Part shown: piece after piece, positions 8,256 to 18,827 of the stretch | Numbering within the stretch: the stretch's first letter is position 1 | Layout: the number at the start of each line of letters is the position of its first letter | From: Bordetella parapertussis | Lineage (GTDB): Bacteria > Pseudomonadota > Gammaproteobacteria > Burkholderiales > SG8-41 | Assembly (NCBI GenBank): GCA_945861275.1 | Contig: CAMATZ010000028.1 | Span: 1-64,000, forward strand | DNA: 64,000 bases | Direction of reading: 5' to 3' | Program-made: the position numbers and the translations under genes | Notes under the pieces: model-generated | Told to the model about the DNA's origin: nothing | What the model saw: the letters and a program-made list of their open reading frames with translations, nothing else | Databases searched by the model: none

Positions 8256-9257
8256 ATGGTCTATCGATGCAATCGCGCAACGTGCAGGCTTCTGTTTTCA
8301 TTCGTTACCGCGCTCGTCGCGCTGCACCACGCCCCACCGGCGCTTGCACAGCCGGCGAACGTCTACCCGCAACGCCCGATCCGCGTGGTGATCCCCTATG
8401 CGCCGGGCGGAGGCTCCGACATCCTCGCGCGGTTTCTCGCGCCGCGCCTCACGGCCGAGTACAGCCAGCAGATCGTCGTGGACAACCGGCCGGGAGGCGG
8501 TGCGATGATCGGCACGCAGATCATGGCGCGTGCGCTGCCCGACGGCTACACGCTGGGGGTCATCGACTCGGCGTTCCTGATCAATCCGGCCCTTTACCGG
8601 AAAATGCCTTACGAGGCACTGAAAGACTTCGCGCCCATCACGCTGTTTGCTTCGTCCCCGCTGCTGCTGGTGGTGCATCCGTCGGTTGCGGCGCACAGCA
8701 CACAAGAGCTCGTCACCCTAGCGAAGTCGCGTCCGGGCAAGCTGCTGTTCAGCTCGGCAGGCAATGGCTCCGCGCTACATCTCGCGCTCGAGCAGTTTCG
8801 CCTCGCGGCGGGCATCGACACGGTGCACATTCCCTATAAGGGTGGCGGCCCCGCGGTGGCCGAGCTGGTCGCGGGCCAGGTCAACTATTCGCTTGCATCG
8901 CCGGCTTCGATCGGACAGTTCGTGAAGGCCGGCCGCATACGCGCGCTGGCGACAACGGCGACCAGCCGGCTCGCGTCGTTCCCCGATCTGCCGCTGCTGT
9001 CCGAGCAGGGCTTTCGCACGGTTAACGCGAATCCGTGCTGGGGTCTGGTAGCGCCCGCAGGCACACCGCCCGCCATCGTGAACAAGCTCTACGCCTCGCT
9101 CGCGCGTCATCTGAATGCACCGGACCTGAAACCGAAGCTCAACGATCTGGACTTCGATATCGTCGCCAACACGCCGGAAGAATTCTCCGCTTTCATCCGT
9201 TCAGAGATACCGAAGTTCGCGAAGCTGGTGCGTGATGCTGGTGTGAAAGTGGAATAA
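8256..9257 (+). CDS. Bug/TctC-family periplasmic solute-binding protein
   Basis: A 333-residue protein with an N-terminal signal peptide (about 1-32, ending ALAQP). Family hallmarks follow: YPQRPIRVVIPYAPGGGSDILAR, VVDNRPGGG, DGYTLG, and HIPYKGGGPAVAELV near residue 190. It belongs to the extracytoplasmic receptors of tripartite tricarboxylate transporters (TctC/Bug), which bind carboxylates or related small ligands. No TctA/TctB membrane genes are nearby, so it is an orphan receptor. A Shine-Dalgarno-like AGGGAGG lies just before the ATG. The ligand cannot be told from sequence. Confidence 0.92.
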   Translation: MVYRCNRATCRLLFSFVTALVALHHAPPALAQPANVYPQRPIRVVIPYAPGGGSDILARFLAPRLTAEYSQQIVVDNRPGGGAMIGTQIMARALPDGYTLGVIDSAFLINPALYRKMPYEALKDFAPITLFASSPLLLVVHPSVAAHSTQELVTLAKSRPGKLLFSSAGNGSALHLALEQFRLAAGIDTVHIPYKGGGPAVAELVAGQVNYSLASPASIGQFVKAGRIRALATTATSRLASFPDLPLLSEQGFRTVNANPCWGLVAPAGTPPAIVNKLYASLARHLNAPDLKPKLNDLDFDIVANTPEEFSAFIRSEIPKFAKLVRDAGVKVE

Positions 9258-9341
9258 ACGGCTAGCGCAATGCGGCGGCACAGGCCAGACCACTCGCAAT
9301 CGGCGGCGACATGTGCCGCCTACCCCGTAGGCTCAAACGAC

Positions 9342-10410
9342 TTAATAGCTTGAGGTGTTCGCGCGCGGCGCAGCAGCGTCAGTCAGTTCGACGGGAAAGT
9401 GACATGCCACCTGATGGTCTGGACCGTCAGCGAGCAGCGGTGGTGTTTGCTCCGCGCAAAGGGCTTGCGCCTTCCAGCAGCGGGTACGAAAACGGCACCC
9501 TGATGGGGGGTTGGCCGGGCTCGGCACCTCGCCCTGGAGCAGAATCCGATCGGCGCCTGCTTTGTTCGCAAAGTCGATGCGTGGCTGTGCGGACAGCAGG
9601 GCTTTGGTGTAAGGGTGGCGAGGCGTTTTATACACGTTCTCGACCGTGCCGATTTCGACAATGCGCCCCAGGTACATGACCGCAATGCGGTGTGACATGT
9701 GACGCACGACGGCCAGATCGTGCGCGATGAACAAGCACGCGATGTGGAAGTTCGACTGAATTTTCTCCAACAGGTTGACGACCTGAGCTTGCACAGACAC
9801 ATCGAGCGCCGACACCGGTTCGTCGCACACCAGGATCTCCGGATTCAATGCGAGCGCGCGGGCGATGCCGATGCGCTGGCGCTGGCCGCCGGAGAATTCA
9901 TGCGGGTAGCGTTGCGCGTGTTCGGGTAACAAGCCGACGCTCTCCAGCAGCTCGCTCACGCGTGTCGCCCATAGTCTGCGCGGCAGCACGTCTGCATGAA
10001 TGACCCACGGTTCAGCAATAATCTGCTCGACCCGCATGCGTGGATTCAACGACGCGTAGGGATCCTGGAAGATCATCTGTATCCGCCGGCGGATATTCTT
10101 TAGATCAGCCGCGTCCGCGCGAAAGATATCTTCACCGTGAAACAGCGCCTCGCCAGCGCTCGGCTCCTCCAGGCGCATCAAGGTGCGCGCCACCGTCGTC
10201 TTGCCGCAGCCGCTCTCGCCGACCAGCCCCAGCGTTTCACCTTTGTGAATCGCGAAATCGACACCATCGACGGCTTGGATGAAACCGGCGTTTCGTCGCA
10301 GCCGCAAGCCGCCGCCGATGGGGTAATGCTTGACCAGCCCGCGCACCTCGAAGATCGGTGCATCGCCAGGCACCGGCTTCGACCCCGACGTTGGCCCCGA
10401 GGTTGGCAAG

Positions 10411-10421
<11 letters not shown>
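9342..10421 (-). CDS. ABC transporter ATP-binding protein, OppF/DppF type
   Basis: A 359-residue protein from the ATG at 10419-10421. The longer open frame to 10580 was not used because its extra N-terminus is non-conserved and lies wholly inside the upstream gene. Walker A GESGCGKTT, the signature FSGGQRQRIGIARAL and Walker B LVCDEP are present, followed by the C-terminal oligopeptide-transporter extension with cysteines (GCRFRTRCWKAQALCAE) that typically binds an iron-sulfur cluster. It forms the ATPase heterodimer with the upstream gene, which it overlaps by 11 bases. Last gene of the five-gene operon. Confidence 0.92.
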
Positions 10422-11398
<977 letters not shown>

Positions 11399-11406
<8 letters not shown>

Positions 11407-12388
11407 CAGTCTTTGGTGCCGACTGTGGTGCCGTCTTTGGTGCTTCCAGGCGCCAGCGCTGCACAGGATCCGTGACCAGCCGTAGCCAATTGGAAAGCAG
11501 GTTCGCGGACAGCGTCGCGGCCATGATCGCCAGGCCCGGAAAAAACGCGAGCCACCAGGCCTGGCTCAGATAGTTACGGCCTTGGGCCACCATCAACCCC
11601 CAGGTGATCTCGGGCGGCTGGATGCCGATACCGAGAAAGCTGAGTCCGGACTCAGACAGCATCACGATGGCGAAATCCACCGTCAGGATGGTCAGCAACG
11701 TCGGTGCAACAATGGGAACCACGTGACGCCACAGAATGTGCGTGCGGCTGCCCCCCATGGCGCGCGCCGCATCAACGAATCCGCGTTCGCGAATTTCAAG
11801 CACCTCGGCCCTGGTGACGCGCAGGTACGAGGGAATGCGGGTCACCGCCAATACGATGATGAGGTTCGAAACCCTGGGTTCCAGCATATACAGCACGACC
11901 ACCGCCAGCAGCAGTGAGGGAAAGCCCTGCACCACATCGGACAAGCGCATGATCAGATTGCCGACCCAGCGCCCGACATAGCCCGCGATGAGCCCCAGTA
12001 CGCCACCGATGATCATCGCCAACACCACCGCCGTGAACGCTACGCTCAGCGTGTTTCGGGATGCGACCACCAGGCGCGCGAGCATGCTGCGCCCGAGCGC
12101 ATCGCTGCCCAGGATCATCACCCAACCTTGTTCCGTCGAGCCCGGAGGCAGGTTGCGCGCGCGTAAGTTGATGTCGGTGGCAGCTTTACCGAGCAATTCC
12201 GGCCCGAACAGCATGCAGACAAGCAGGAACACCAGCCATACGGCTGAGCACAACGCCAGCGGGTCACGTGCCAGCAATCGCCACCACGGCAAACCAATGC
12301 GTACGGTCACCATTTCCGCTTGCGCCTCAAGCGAGCGGGTGTCCGCTACCACGGCTGTGTTCGTAGCGTTATTGACCGGGGCACTCAC
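11399..12388 (-). CDS. ABC transporter permease, DppC/OppC type
   Basis: A 329-residue inner-membrane protein with a GTG start that overlaps the previous stop as GTGA. A cytoplasmic N-terminus is followed by about six membrane segments. The EAA loop that contacts the ATPases reads DAARAMGGSRTHILWRHVVP. The N-terminal OppC-type region with a first transmembrane helix near residue 40 is present. It pairs with the DppB-type permease encoded upstream in the same operon. Confidence 0.9.
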
Positions 12389-13302
12389 TGGTGGCGGATC
12401 CTGGGGTCGAGCGCGACATACAATAAGTCGATGAGGATATTCATCAAGAAGATCGCGGCTGCGGTCACCATGATGGACGCCTGCACCACCGCGAAATCAC
12501 GTTGTATGACGGCGTCAATCATCAGCTTGCCCACGCCGGGCCAACCGAACACCGTTTCCACGATGACCGCGCCGTTGATCAGTCCGACCGCGAGATCACC
12601 CGCGACGGTGACCACCGCCAGGCACGCGTTGCGCAGGGCATGGACGAAGATGACGGTGCTTTCGCCGACGCCTTTCGCTCGCGCGGTTTTAACGTAAGCC
12701 GAAGCGAGTGCGTCCAGCATGGCTCCACGCATGACTTGCACCAGCAAGCCAAACGGACGCAGTGCGAGCACTGTCACCGGCATGATCCAGAAGAGGATTC
12801 CACCGGTGCCGGAGGTGGGTAACCACTGCAAACTGACCGAGAAAAACAGGATTGCAGTAATGGCGACCCAGAAGTCCGGCGCGCTGGCGCCGACCAGTGC
12901 AAATGTACTGCCGATGCGGTCAAACAGGCCGCCTGGGCGATATGCTGCCAGCGCACCCACGACGACCGCCAGCGAGATGGCGATCAGCAGGGTGACACCG
13001 GCGAGCTTCAGCGTCGTGGGGTAAGCCTCGAGCACCAGGTCTATGGCCGGCCGCTGCTTGCGCAGCGAGAAGCCCAGGTTGCCTTCCATGACATCGCCGA
13101 CGAAGTGGGCGAATTGCTCGGTGGCCGGGCGATCGTAGCCGTGTTTTTGGCGGAACTCGACGCGGTCCTCGAGCGAGGCGTCGAGCGGCAGGAACAAATC
13201 GGTGGGATCACCAGTCATCCTGGCGAGGAAGAACACGGCGATGAGCAGTCCGAACAGCGCTAAAGCGCTGTGCACCGCGCGGCGGGTCAGATAAGGGATC
13301 AT
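12385..13302 (-). CDS. ABC transporter permease, DppB/OppB type
   Basis: A 305-residue inner-membrane protein beginning MIPYLTRRAVHSALALFG, the usual start of DppB-type permeases. About six membrane spans are present, and the EAA loop reads YVKTARAKGVGESTVIFVHAL near residue 200. It lies 24 bases after the solute-binding-protein gene and overlaps the second permease gene by 4 bases. Together they form the channel of a peptide/nickel/opine-family importer. Confidence 0.9.
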   Translation of the reverse strand: MIPYLTRRAVHSALALFGLLIAVFFLARMTGDPTDLFLPLDASLEDRVEFRQKHGYDRPATEQFAHFVGDVMEGNLGFSLRKQRPAIDLVLEAYPTTLKLAGVTLLIAISLAVVVGALAAYRPGGLFDRIGSTFALVGASAPDFWVAITAILFFSVSLQWLPTSGTGGILFWIMPVTVLALRPFGLLVQVMRGAMLDALASAYVKTARAKGVGESTVIFVHALRNACLAVVTVAGDLAVGLINGAVIVETVFGWPGVGKLMIDAVIQRDFAVVQASIMVTAAAIFLMNILIDLLYVALDPRIRHQ

Positions 13303-13326
13303 CTAGTTCGAACCCATCGCGTGGGC

Positions 13327-14895
13327 TTACTTGAAGGTAATTTGCTCGAGCAGGATTTCGCTGTTGGTTGCGGCTGTCGGCACGAAATTGATCTTCGGAC
13401 TGACGCGCGCGAAGCCGACCATGTGGAACAGGAAGACGTCGAGGACGCTCTCATGGACCATGGCCATAGTCTCCTCCCACAGCTTCGTGCGCTTCGGACC
13501 GGCAGGCGTCTGCGTCGCCGCATCTATTTTCTTGTCCAGTTCGGGGATGCAGTGCGACGAGGTTTGCGCTTTGCAGGCGTACTTGGGGTTCATGGAGAAG
13601 ACCGGGTCGCCGACGTTGTTGTCATGCATATGGCCAAGTAAAACGGGGGTACGGCCCTTGATCTTGGCGTCGGCCTCCGGCGTGAGCGGTCCCTTGTTGG
13701 GATGGGTGTTGAAGTTGACCCACAAGCTGACTTCGAGCATTTTCAGCTTGACGTTGAGGCCGACCGCCGTGTACATCGCGAGGATGGCCTCGCAGGTTTC
13801 GGTGGTGTTTTCCCACTGGTTAGTACGACACACGAGCTCAATGGGCGTGTCGACCTTCACACCGGCTGCTTTGGCCTCGGCCAGCAGCTTCCTGGCCTTT
13901 TCCGGGCTGTATTCGAAGCGCTGCTTGTCGAGCGCGTGATTGTGTCCGGCAATGCGCGGGATCACCATCTGTGTGGCGATCATGGCTTGCTTGGGGATAA
14001 TCGCGCCATGCAAGCCGTTGCGGTCGACCGCGTGGTTGAGCGCCATGCGCACCCGCTTGTCGGTGAGCGGCGGCACCAGCGATTCAATGCGCAGGTAGTT
14101 GGTCTCCGAGTTGGGATAAGCGAAGTCCGTTTTCAGGTCGATGGCGTCCTGGTGTGAGATGTTGGTTGCCAAATGGGCTTCACCGACCTTCACCATCGCG
14201 GCGCCCACCGCGGATTCCTTGCGCCACACGTAGCGGGCGCCATCGAGTTGCGGCTGCTTGCCCCAGTAATGCGGGTTGCGCTTGAGCACGATTTCGCTGT
14301 TGGCCGTGTAGCGGTCAATCATGTAGGGGCCGGTACCAACGGTGTTATTCATAACCCGGATGGGCTCGTTGGGAGCACCGATGGTCAGCGTCGTCATGCG
14401 CACCGGCAGAATCGGATCGGGCTTCGGGGTGACGATATCGATCGTCTCATTGTCGACCTTCACAACCTTGATGGTAAAGCCGGAGAACATCTTGGTGCGG
14501 GCGTTGCAGTCAAGTTTCGGGCTCAGCGCCTTGTCGACGGAACTGGAGATGGCCTCAGGCGTTAGTGGCGTGCCGTCGCTGTACTTGACGCCCTTGCGCA
14601 GATTGAAGCGCCAGGTGGTGGCGTCCAACTGCTTCCACGACGTCGCCAGCCGCGGCTTGAGCGAACTGTCATTGGGGTCGAGTTCGATCAGCGTCTCGTT
14701 GACGTTCTGGCGAATTACCCGACCAACGGCCGACCGCGCGCTGTTGCAATTGTCGAGGCTATCCGGTTCCTCGGGGAGGACGATGGTGATGGTCTTCTGC
14801 GCGAACGCTGCGCCGGGCGCGATCAGCGCCATAGTCATAAGCGCGGCTACCGACAACGCAGTAGTGCCAAGTTGGCGTAAATGGATTCGAAACAT
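13327..14895 (-). CDS. ABC transporter family-5 solute-binding protein
   Basis: A 522-residue precursor with a signal peptide (about 1-32, ending GAAFAQ) and the family-5 fold. Conserved positions include TWRFNLRKGVKYSDGTPLT and, near residue 200, the TGPY segment. It delivers substrate to the DppBC-type permeases encoded downstream. It is the first gene of the operon, with a strong GAGGAGGG ribosome-binding site 7 bases before its ATG. Substrate class (dipeptide, opine, nickel or other) is not determined by sequence alone. Context with Bug proteins and sulfatases suggests an environmental organic nutrient. Confidence 0.9.
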   Translation of the reverse strand: MFRIHLRQLGTTALSVAALMTMALIAPGAAFAQKTITIVLPEEPDSLDNCNSARSAVGRVIRQNVNETLIELDPNDSSLKPRLATSWKQLDATTWRFNLRKGVKYSDGTPLTPEAISSSVDKALSPKLDCNARTKMFSGFTIKVVKVDNETIDIVTPKPDPILPVRMTTLTIGAPNEPIRVMNNTVGTGPYMIDRYTANSEIVLKRNPHYWGKQPQLDGARYVWRKESAVGAAMVKVGEAHLATNISHQDAIDLKTDFAYPNSETNYLRIESLVPPLTDKRVRMALNHAVDRNGLHGAIIPKQAMIATQMVIPRIAGHNHALDKQRFEYSPEKARKLLAEAKAAGVKVDTPIELVCRTNQWENTTETCEAILAMYTAVGLNVKLKMLEVSLWVNFNTHPNKGPLTPEADAKIKGRTPVLLGHMHDNNVGDPVFSMNPKYACKAQTSSHCIPELDKKIDAATQTPAGPKRTKLWEETMAMVHESVLDVFLFHMVGFARVSPKINFVPTAATNSEILLEQITFK

Positions 14896-15083
14896 AGCGA
14901 TACCCTCCTCGTTTTGTTGGCGCTCGATTAGAACTGACCAGCTGTGCTCTTTGAATTTTGACCAGGCACTTTTCGGCGTCGCAGGCGACGCATCTGTGGA
15001 TAAGTCTACCAGACTGTGATGGTATTTGACCGATTGCGCGGCGGCGGATACATTGCGTGTTATTCAAGAATGGAGGCGAAGTC

Positions 15084-15848
15084 ATGTCAGCGAACCTGAA
15101 ATCGATGAACCAGCGGGCCGACGAAATCGAACTGCAGCAGATTGAAGCGATGGACAAACGTATCGTCGCGCGCTCGATGTTGTATTGCCTGGCTGCCGGC
15201 GAGGACTCGATAGGGCCGCCCATCAACTACGGGCCGGGGGCCCATCTGCAGATGGGCGAGGACCCGCGCCTGAAGAAGATGCCGGAAAAACCCACGCTGC
15301 TGGATTTCTTCCGCCTGCGTCTGTCGCCGGGCCGGGGCTTTCAGCATCTGCTGCAAAGCGCCAACCTCGCGCAAAAGAACGGCATGCCGGAGCAGACCGT
15401 GTTCGCATGCCTGCTGCACGACATCTCGGTGGTGGGTTTCATCCGTTCCGACCACGGTTATTGGGGGGCGCAAATGATCGGGCCCTATGTGGACGAGGAG
15501 GTGAGCTGGGCCATACGCGCCCATCAGGCGTTGAGATTTTATGCGGATGAGTCCGTTGGCTATGGATATCCCGACATGTACGTGCGCATGTTTGGCGAAG
15601 GCTACCGCCCGGATGCCTATATCGAATCGGCCTACCACGAAGCCAGGAAACACAAGTGGTATATGACCGCACGCATGATCTGCGTGAACGATTTGTATTC
15701 CTTCGATCCCAACCTCGAGATCAAGCTGGAGCAGTTCGAAGATGTGATCGGGCGCAATTTCAAACAGCCAAAGGAAGGCTTGGGTAACGACAACTCGCCT
15801 GCCTCGCACATGTGGCGCACCTTGCGCCGGCCCAGCAACGCCCTGTGA
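15084..15848 (+). CDS. HD-domain protein, possible diiron oxygenase (PhnZ-like)
   Basis: A 254-residue protein. The ATG at 15084 has GGAGG six bases or so upstream and is preferred to the frame start at 15057. Candidate metal ligands run H88 (FQHLLQ), H112-D113 (LLHDIS), H124 (SDHGYWG), H147 (RAHQALRFY) and D203 (VNDLYSFD). This H-HD-H-H-D order, with two extra histidines beyond a plain HD hydrolase, resembles the mixed-valent diiron HD oxygenases such as PhnZ and myo-inositol oxygenase. No phosphonate genes are adjacent. Activity is inferred, and a phosphohydrolase remains possible. Confidence 0.6.
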   Translation: MSANLKSMNQRADEIELQQIEAMDKRIVARSMLYCLAAGEDSIGPPINYGPGAHLQMGEDPRLKKMPEKPTLLDFFRLRLSPGRGFQHLLQSANLAQKNGMPEQTVFACLLHDISVVGFIRSDHGYWGAQMIGPYVDEEVSWAIRAHQALRFYADESVGYGYPDMYVRMFGEGYRPDAYIESAYHEARKHKWYMTARMICVNDLYSFDPNLEIKLEQFEDVIGRNFKQPKEGLGNDNSPASHMWRTLRRPSNAL

Positions 15849-15896
15849 TTGGCGGGAGATGCAAGGTCAAGAACTGACCCCGTTTTCCGCTGTGCA

Positions 15897-16865
15897 CTAA
15901 TCGAGCTTCACATCGACCTGGCGGAACAGCTTGCCTATCGTCTCGTAATCTGTCTTCATACGCTGAGCAAGCTCTTCCGGTGGCCTGTGCGCGGGGTCGA
16001 GCGTCTGGGAGGCCATCTTGGCCGCGATATCAGGATCTTTCATCGCCTTCCCGAACTCGGCGTTGAGTCGATCGATGATCGCCTTGGGGGTTCCCGCGGG
16101 CGCAAATACACTAACCCAAGTCGACGATTCGTATCCCCGAATGGTGTCCGCGATCGTCGGCACATCCGGGAGTTGCGCTACCCGCTCCGCCGAAGTCACC
16201 CCCAGCGGGAGTACGCGATTCGCCTTGATGTATGCGATCAGTTCGCCGATCGCCGCGACCTGGGCCTGCGTTTCCCCGGATACCAGGGCTATCACCGCGG
16301 GCCCGCCGCCCTTGAACGGCACGTGGATCATGCGAATGCCCGCTCTGGATTCGAAAAGCACCCCGTTCATGTGGGTGAAGCTGCCGAAACCGGAGTGCCC
16401 GTGGAGAATTTCTTTCGGGCGTTTCTGCGCCAGCGCGATAAACGCCTTCACCGACCGTGCCGGCAGCGAGGGATGCACGGTCAGCACGCTCACCACCCTG
16501 GCGAGGGGACTTACGCCGACAAAATCGCGCAGGACGTCATACGGCAGCTTGTTGTACAGGTGCGCGTTGGAGACATGGGAGGCGACGGTTTGTATGAGCA
16601 ACGTATAGCCGTCGGGCTTGCTCTGAGCCACGATGGCCGAGCCAATCGTGCCCCCCGCGCCAGCGCGATTTTCGATGATGAACGATTGACCCATCTGTTC
16701 CGAGACCTTAGGCAAAACGAAGCGCGCTACGATGTCGTTCGCCCCACCCGGAGGAAATGGGACAATCACGCGCACGAGCTTGGCAGGAAAAGCCTGAGAC
16801 CAGACCGCCCCCGAAGCGCAGAGCATGCCAGCGAAGGATGCGGCAATCAGTCGAACTGCATTCAT
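15897..16865 (-). CDS. Bug/TctC-family periplasmic solute-binding protein
   Basis: A 322-residue protein from the ATG at 16863-16865, chosen for its AAGGGGA ribosome-binding site. Longer in-frame starts exist to 16919. The signal peptide (about 1-24) ends in VWSQ. Family motifs include VIVPFPPGGANDIVARF, IENRAGAGG, DGYTLL and HVPFKGGGPA. It is an extracytoplasmic receptor of the tripartite tricarboxylate type without adjacent TctA/B. It is the last gene of a minus-strand run with two VOC-fold genes, a sulfatase and another Bug gene, so its ligand may be a product or substrate of those enzymes. Confidence 0.92.
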   Translation of the reverse strand: MNAVRLIAASFAGMLCASGAVWSQAFPAKLVRVIVPFPPGGANDIVARFVLPKVSEQMGQSFIIENRAGAGGTIGSAIVAQSKPDGYTLLIQTVASHVSNAHLYNKLPYDVLRDFVGVSPLARVVSVLTVHPSLPARSVKAFIALAQKRPKEILHGHSGFGSFTHMNGVLFESRAGIRMIHVPFKGGGPAVIALVSGETQAQVAAIGELIAYIKANRVLPLGVTSAERVAQLPDVPTIADTIRGYESSTWVSVFAPAGTPKAIIDRLNAEFGKAMKDPDIAAKMASQTLDPAHRPPEELAQRMKTDYETIGKLFRQVDVKLD

Positions 16866-16935
16866 ACTATTCCCCTTGGTAGTCGTGGCGCTTCGGCAGG
16901 CAAGGCCAGTTATCGTCAATTGAAAAATGTTACGG

Positions 16936-17445
16936 CTACTGCGCGCGGCTGAAATCAGCTTGGGGAATGGCGGGGCGTTGCGGTGCAGGGGCGTTAATGT
17001 CGATAGGCTTGGCCTGGCCGGGAGTGGCCTGCATAAAGGCCAATCCTTCGGACTGGCTGTCGAAAGTATCGCAGAACAACTCCATCATGATGCCGTCTGG
17101 ATCGAGAAAATAAACGCTCAGTGACATGCCGTGGTCGACCATGTGATCGATGATCGCATTCGCCGCCACCAGGCGCTGATGCGCTTGCTGCAAGGCTTGG
17201 TAACTCTCGACCTTGAAGGCGAAGTGATTGAGGCCGATCTGGCCTTTCTGGCGTGGCTGGGCGCCGGCGGGCGCTTTGAACAGGGCGAGGTTGTGATGCA
17301 TCACGCCGCAGGTCAAAAACGCTCGGTTGCCCTCAGGCCCGTAGCGCGACACCTGGAATCCCACGACATCGCGATAAAACGCCGTCGAGCGCGCGACATC
17401 ACTGACGTTGAGCACGAGATGACCGATTTCCTTGGGTACGCTCAT
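16936..17445 (-). CDS. VOC-fold (glyoxalase / extradiol dioxygenase-like) protein
   Basis: A 169-residue protein. The start at 17443-17445 is supported by AGGAG 6 bases upstream. It has two beta-alpha-beta-beta-beta modules, with candidate metal ligands H8 (IGHLVLNV), a histidine in LNHFAFKV and E in GIMMELFCD. The segment NHMV-like DHMVDHGMSLSVYFLDPDG is typical of catechol-2,3-dioxygenase-related VOC proteins. It resembles the second VOC protein encoded at 19903-20418. It may act on an aromatic or unsaturated intermediate. The exact reaction is unknown. Confidence 0.8.
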   Translation of the reverse strand: MSVPKEIGHLVLNVSDVARSTAFYRDVVGFQVSRYGPEGNRAFLTCGVMHHNLALFKAPAGAQPRQKGQIGLNHFAFKVESYQALQQAHQRLVAANAIIDHMVDHGMSLSVYFLDPDGIMMELFCDTFDSQSEGLAFMQATPGQAKPIDINAPAPQRPAIPQADFSRAQ

Positions 17446-17505
17446 CGTAGTCTCCTGATAATTGCGCAACTGTGACGTTCCTGCAGCAAGTTCGATTCAA
17501 ATCGA

Positions 17506-18825
17506 TTATACGCTTCCAGGATGGGCCAGATCGGACTTGCCATACGGCAACGACCAGCTGGCATCGTCCGGAATTTGCGGCATGGTTGTCTCCCACGCCG
17601 CGTAACGGGCACGCATCGCGGCGAGACGTTCAGGATCGCGTTTGCCCTGATTCGCGCGTTCGCGGGAATCCGTGGCCAGATTGAACAGGAATTCGTCGCC
17701 TTCAATGCACAGATACTTCCAGTCCCGTTGGCGCAGCGCTTTCTGTGCGCGATACTTCATGCGCCAGAACAGTTCACGTTCGAGCGGTCGATGCGGATGC
17801 TCCAGCACCGGAAGTAGACTCAGGCCATCCAGCGGAAAGTCCGGGTGCGCCTGCACGCCGGCCGCCGCGAAAAAAGTCGCGACCCAGTCCATCGTGATCG
17901 CGAGTTGCGACGTAACCCCGCCATGCGTGACGCGCGCAGGCCAACGCACTACGTAGGGCACGCGGATTCCCCCCTCGAGCAGATCCATCTTTTTCCCGAC
18001 CAGGGGCCAGGTATCGGAGTAGCGTTCGCCGCCGTTATCGCTGGTAAACACAACTACAGTGTTCTCATCGACCCCGGCATTTTTCAGCGCTGCAAGAATC
18101 CGCCCGATGCCCTCATCCATGTGGCGCACCATCGACAGATAGGTTGCGACCGATCCGCCGTCGGTATGCACGATGCGCTCGATGCGCCGCGCCTCGGCTT
18201 CATCCGCACGCGTTTCCCACGGCCAGTGTGGCGCGGTGTAGTGCACGGAAAGCAGAAAGGGTGATTGCGCGTTACGCTGGCGACCAATAAATTCCACCGC
18301 GCCATCCGAAATCAGGTCGGTGAGATAGCCGCTGCGTTCGCGCTCCTGTTCGCCATCAAACAGATCGTGCACACCCGCGCTGTCACGGTGCGTGAAATAA
18401 TCGACGCCGCCGCTCATCGGGCCGAAATACTCGCCGTATCCGCTCTTGAGCGGGCCAAAGTGCGGCAGGAAGCCGAGGTGCCACTTGCCGAAGAGTGCAG
18501 TGCTATAACCCGCGTCCCGCAGGATCGACGCTAAAGTCGGATGCGCGGGCGGCAGCCCTAGCAAGGCGTTACCGCGATGACGGCTCGCGATGGGCTCGTC
18601 GTTTCCCGCGCGCAAGCGGTACTGGAAGCGGCCGGTCATCAGCGCGAAGCGGGTGGGCGAACAGACCGGCGCATTCGAATAGCCATCGGTGAACAGCAGC
18701 CCTTCTGCCGCCATGTGATCGATGGCCGGAGAGCATGACGGATTCGCGCGGCCGCCGTAGCAACCCAGGTCAGCATACCCGAGGTCATCCGCGAGAATGA
18801 AAACGAAATTCGGCCGACTATTCAT
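17506..18825 (-). CDS. Arylsulfatase-type sulfatase
   Basis: A 439-residue protein from the ATG at 18823-18825, 2 bases after the upstream stop. The N-terminal metal site FILADDLGYADLGCYGG is followed by the formylglycine motif C55-S-P-T-R and then GKWHLG, both diagnostic of class I sulfatases. FTSDNGG supplies late metal ligands. No signal peptide is visible, so it may act in the cytoplasm. Activity needs conversion of Cys55 to formylglycine by an enzyme not encoded here. It lies in one run with Bug and VOC genes, suggesting use of organic sulfate esters. Confidence 0.9.
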   Translation of the reverse strand: MNSRPNFVFILADDLGYADLGCYGGRANPSCSPAIDHMAAEGLLFTDGYSNAPVCSPTRFALMTGRFQYRLRAGNDEPIASRHRGNALLGLPPAHPTLASILRDAGYSTALFGKWHLGFLPHFGPLKSGYGEYFGPMSGGVDYFTHRDSAGVHDLFDGEQERERSGYLTDLISDGAVEFIGRQRNAQSPFLLSVHYTAPHWPWETRADEAEARRIERIVHTDGGSVATYLSMVRHMDEGIGRILAALKNAGVDENTVVVFTSDNGGERYSDTWPLVGKKMDLLEGGIRVPYVVRWPARVTHGGVTSQLAITMDWVATFFAAAGVQAHPDFPLDGLSLLPVLEHPHRPLERELFWRMKYRAQKALRQRDWKYLCIEGDEFLFNLATDSRERANQGKRDPERLAAMRARYAAWETTMPQIPDDASWSLPYGKSDLAHPGSV

Positions 18826-18827
18826 TG

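Noticed and set aside
15849-16952. 367-codon plus-strand frame opposite a Bug gene
   Set aside because: The minus strand encodes a complete Bug protein with signal peptide and ribosome-binding site; the antisense product is compositionally shadow-like.
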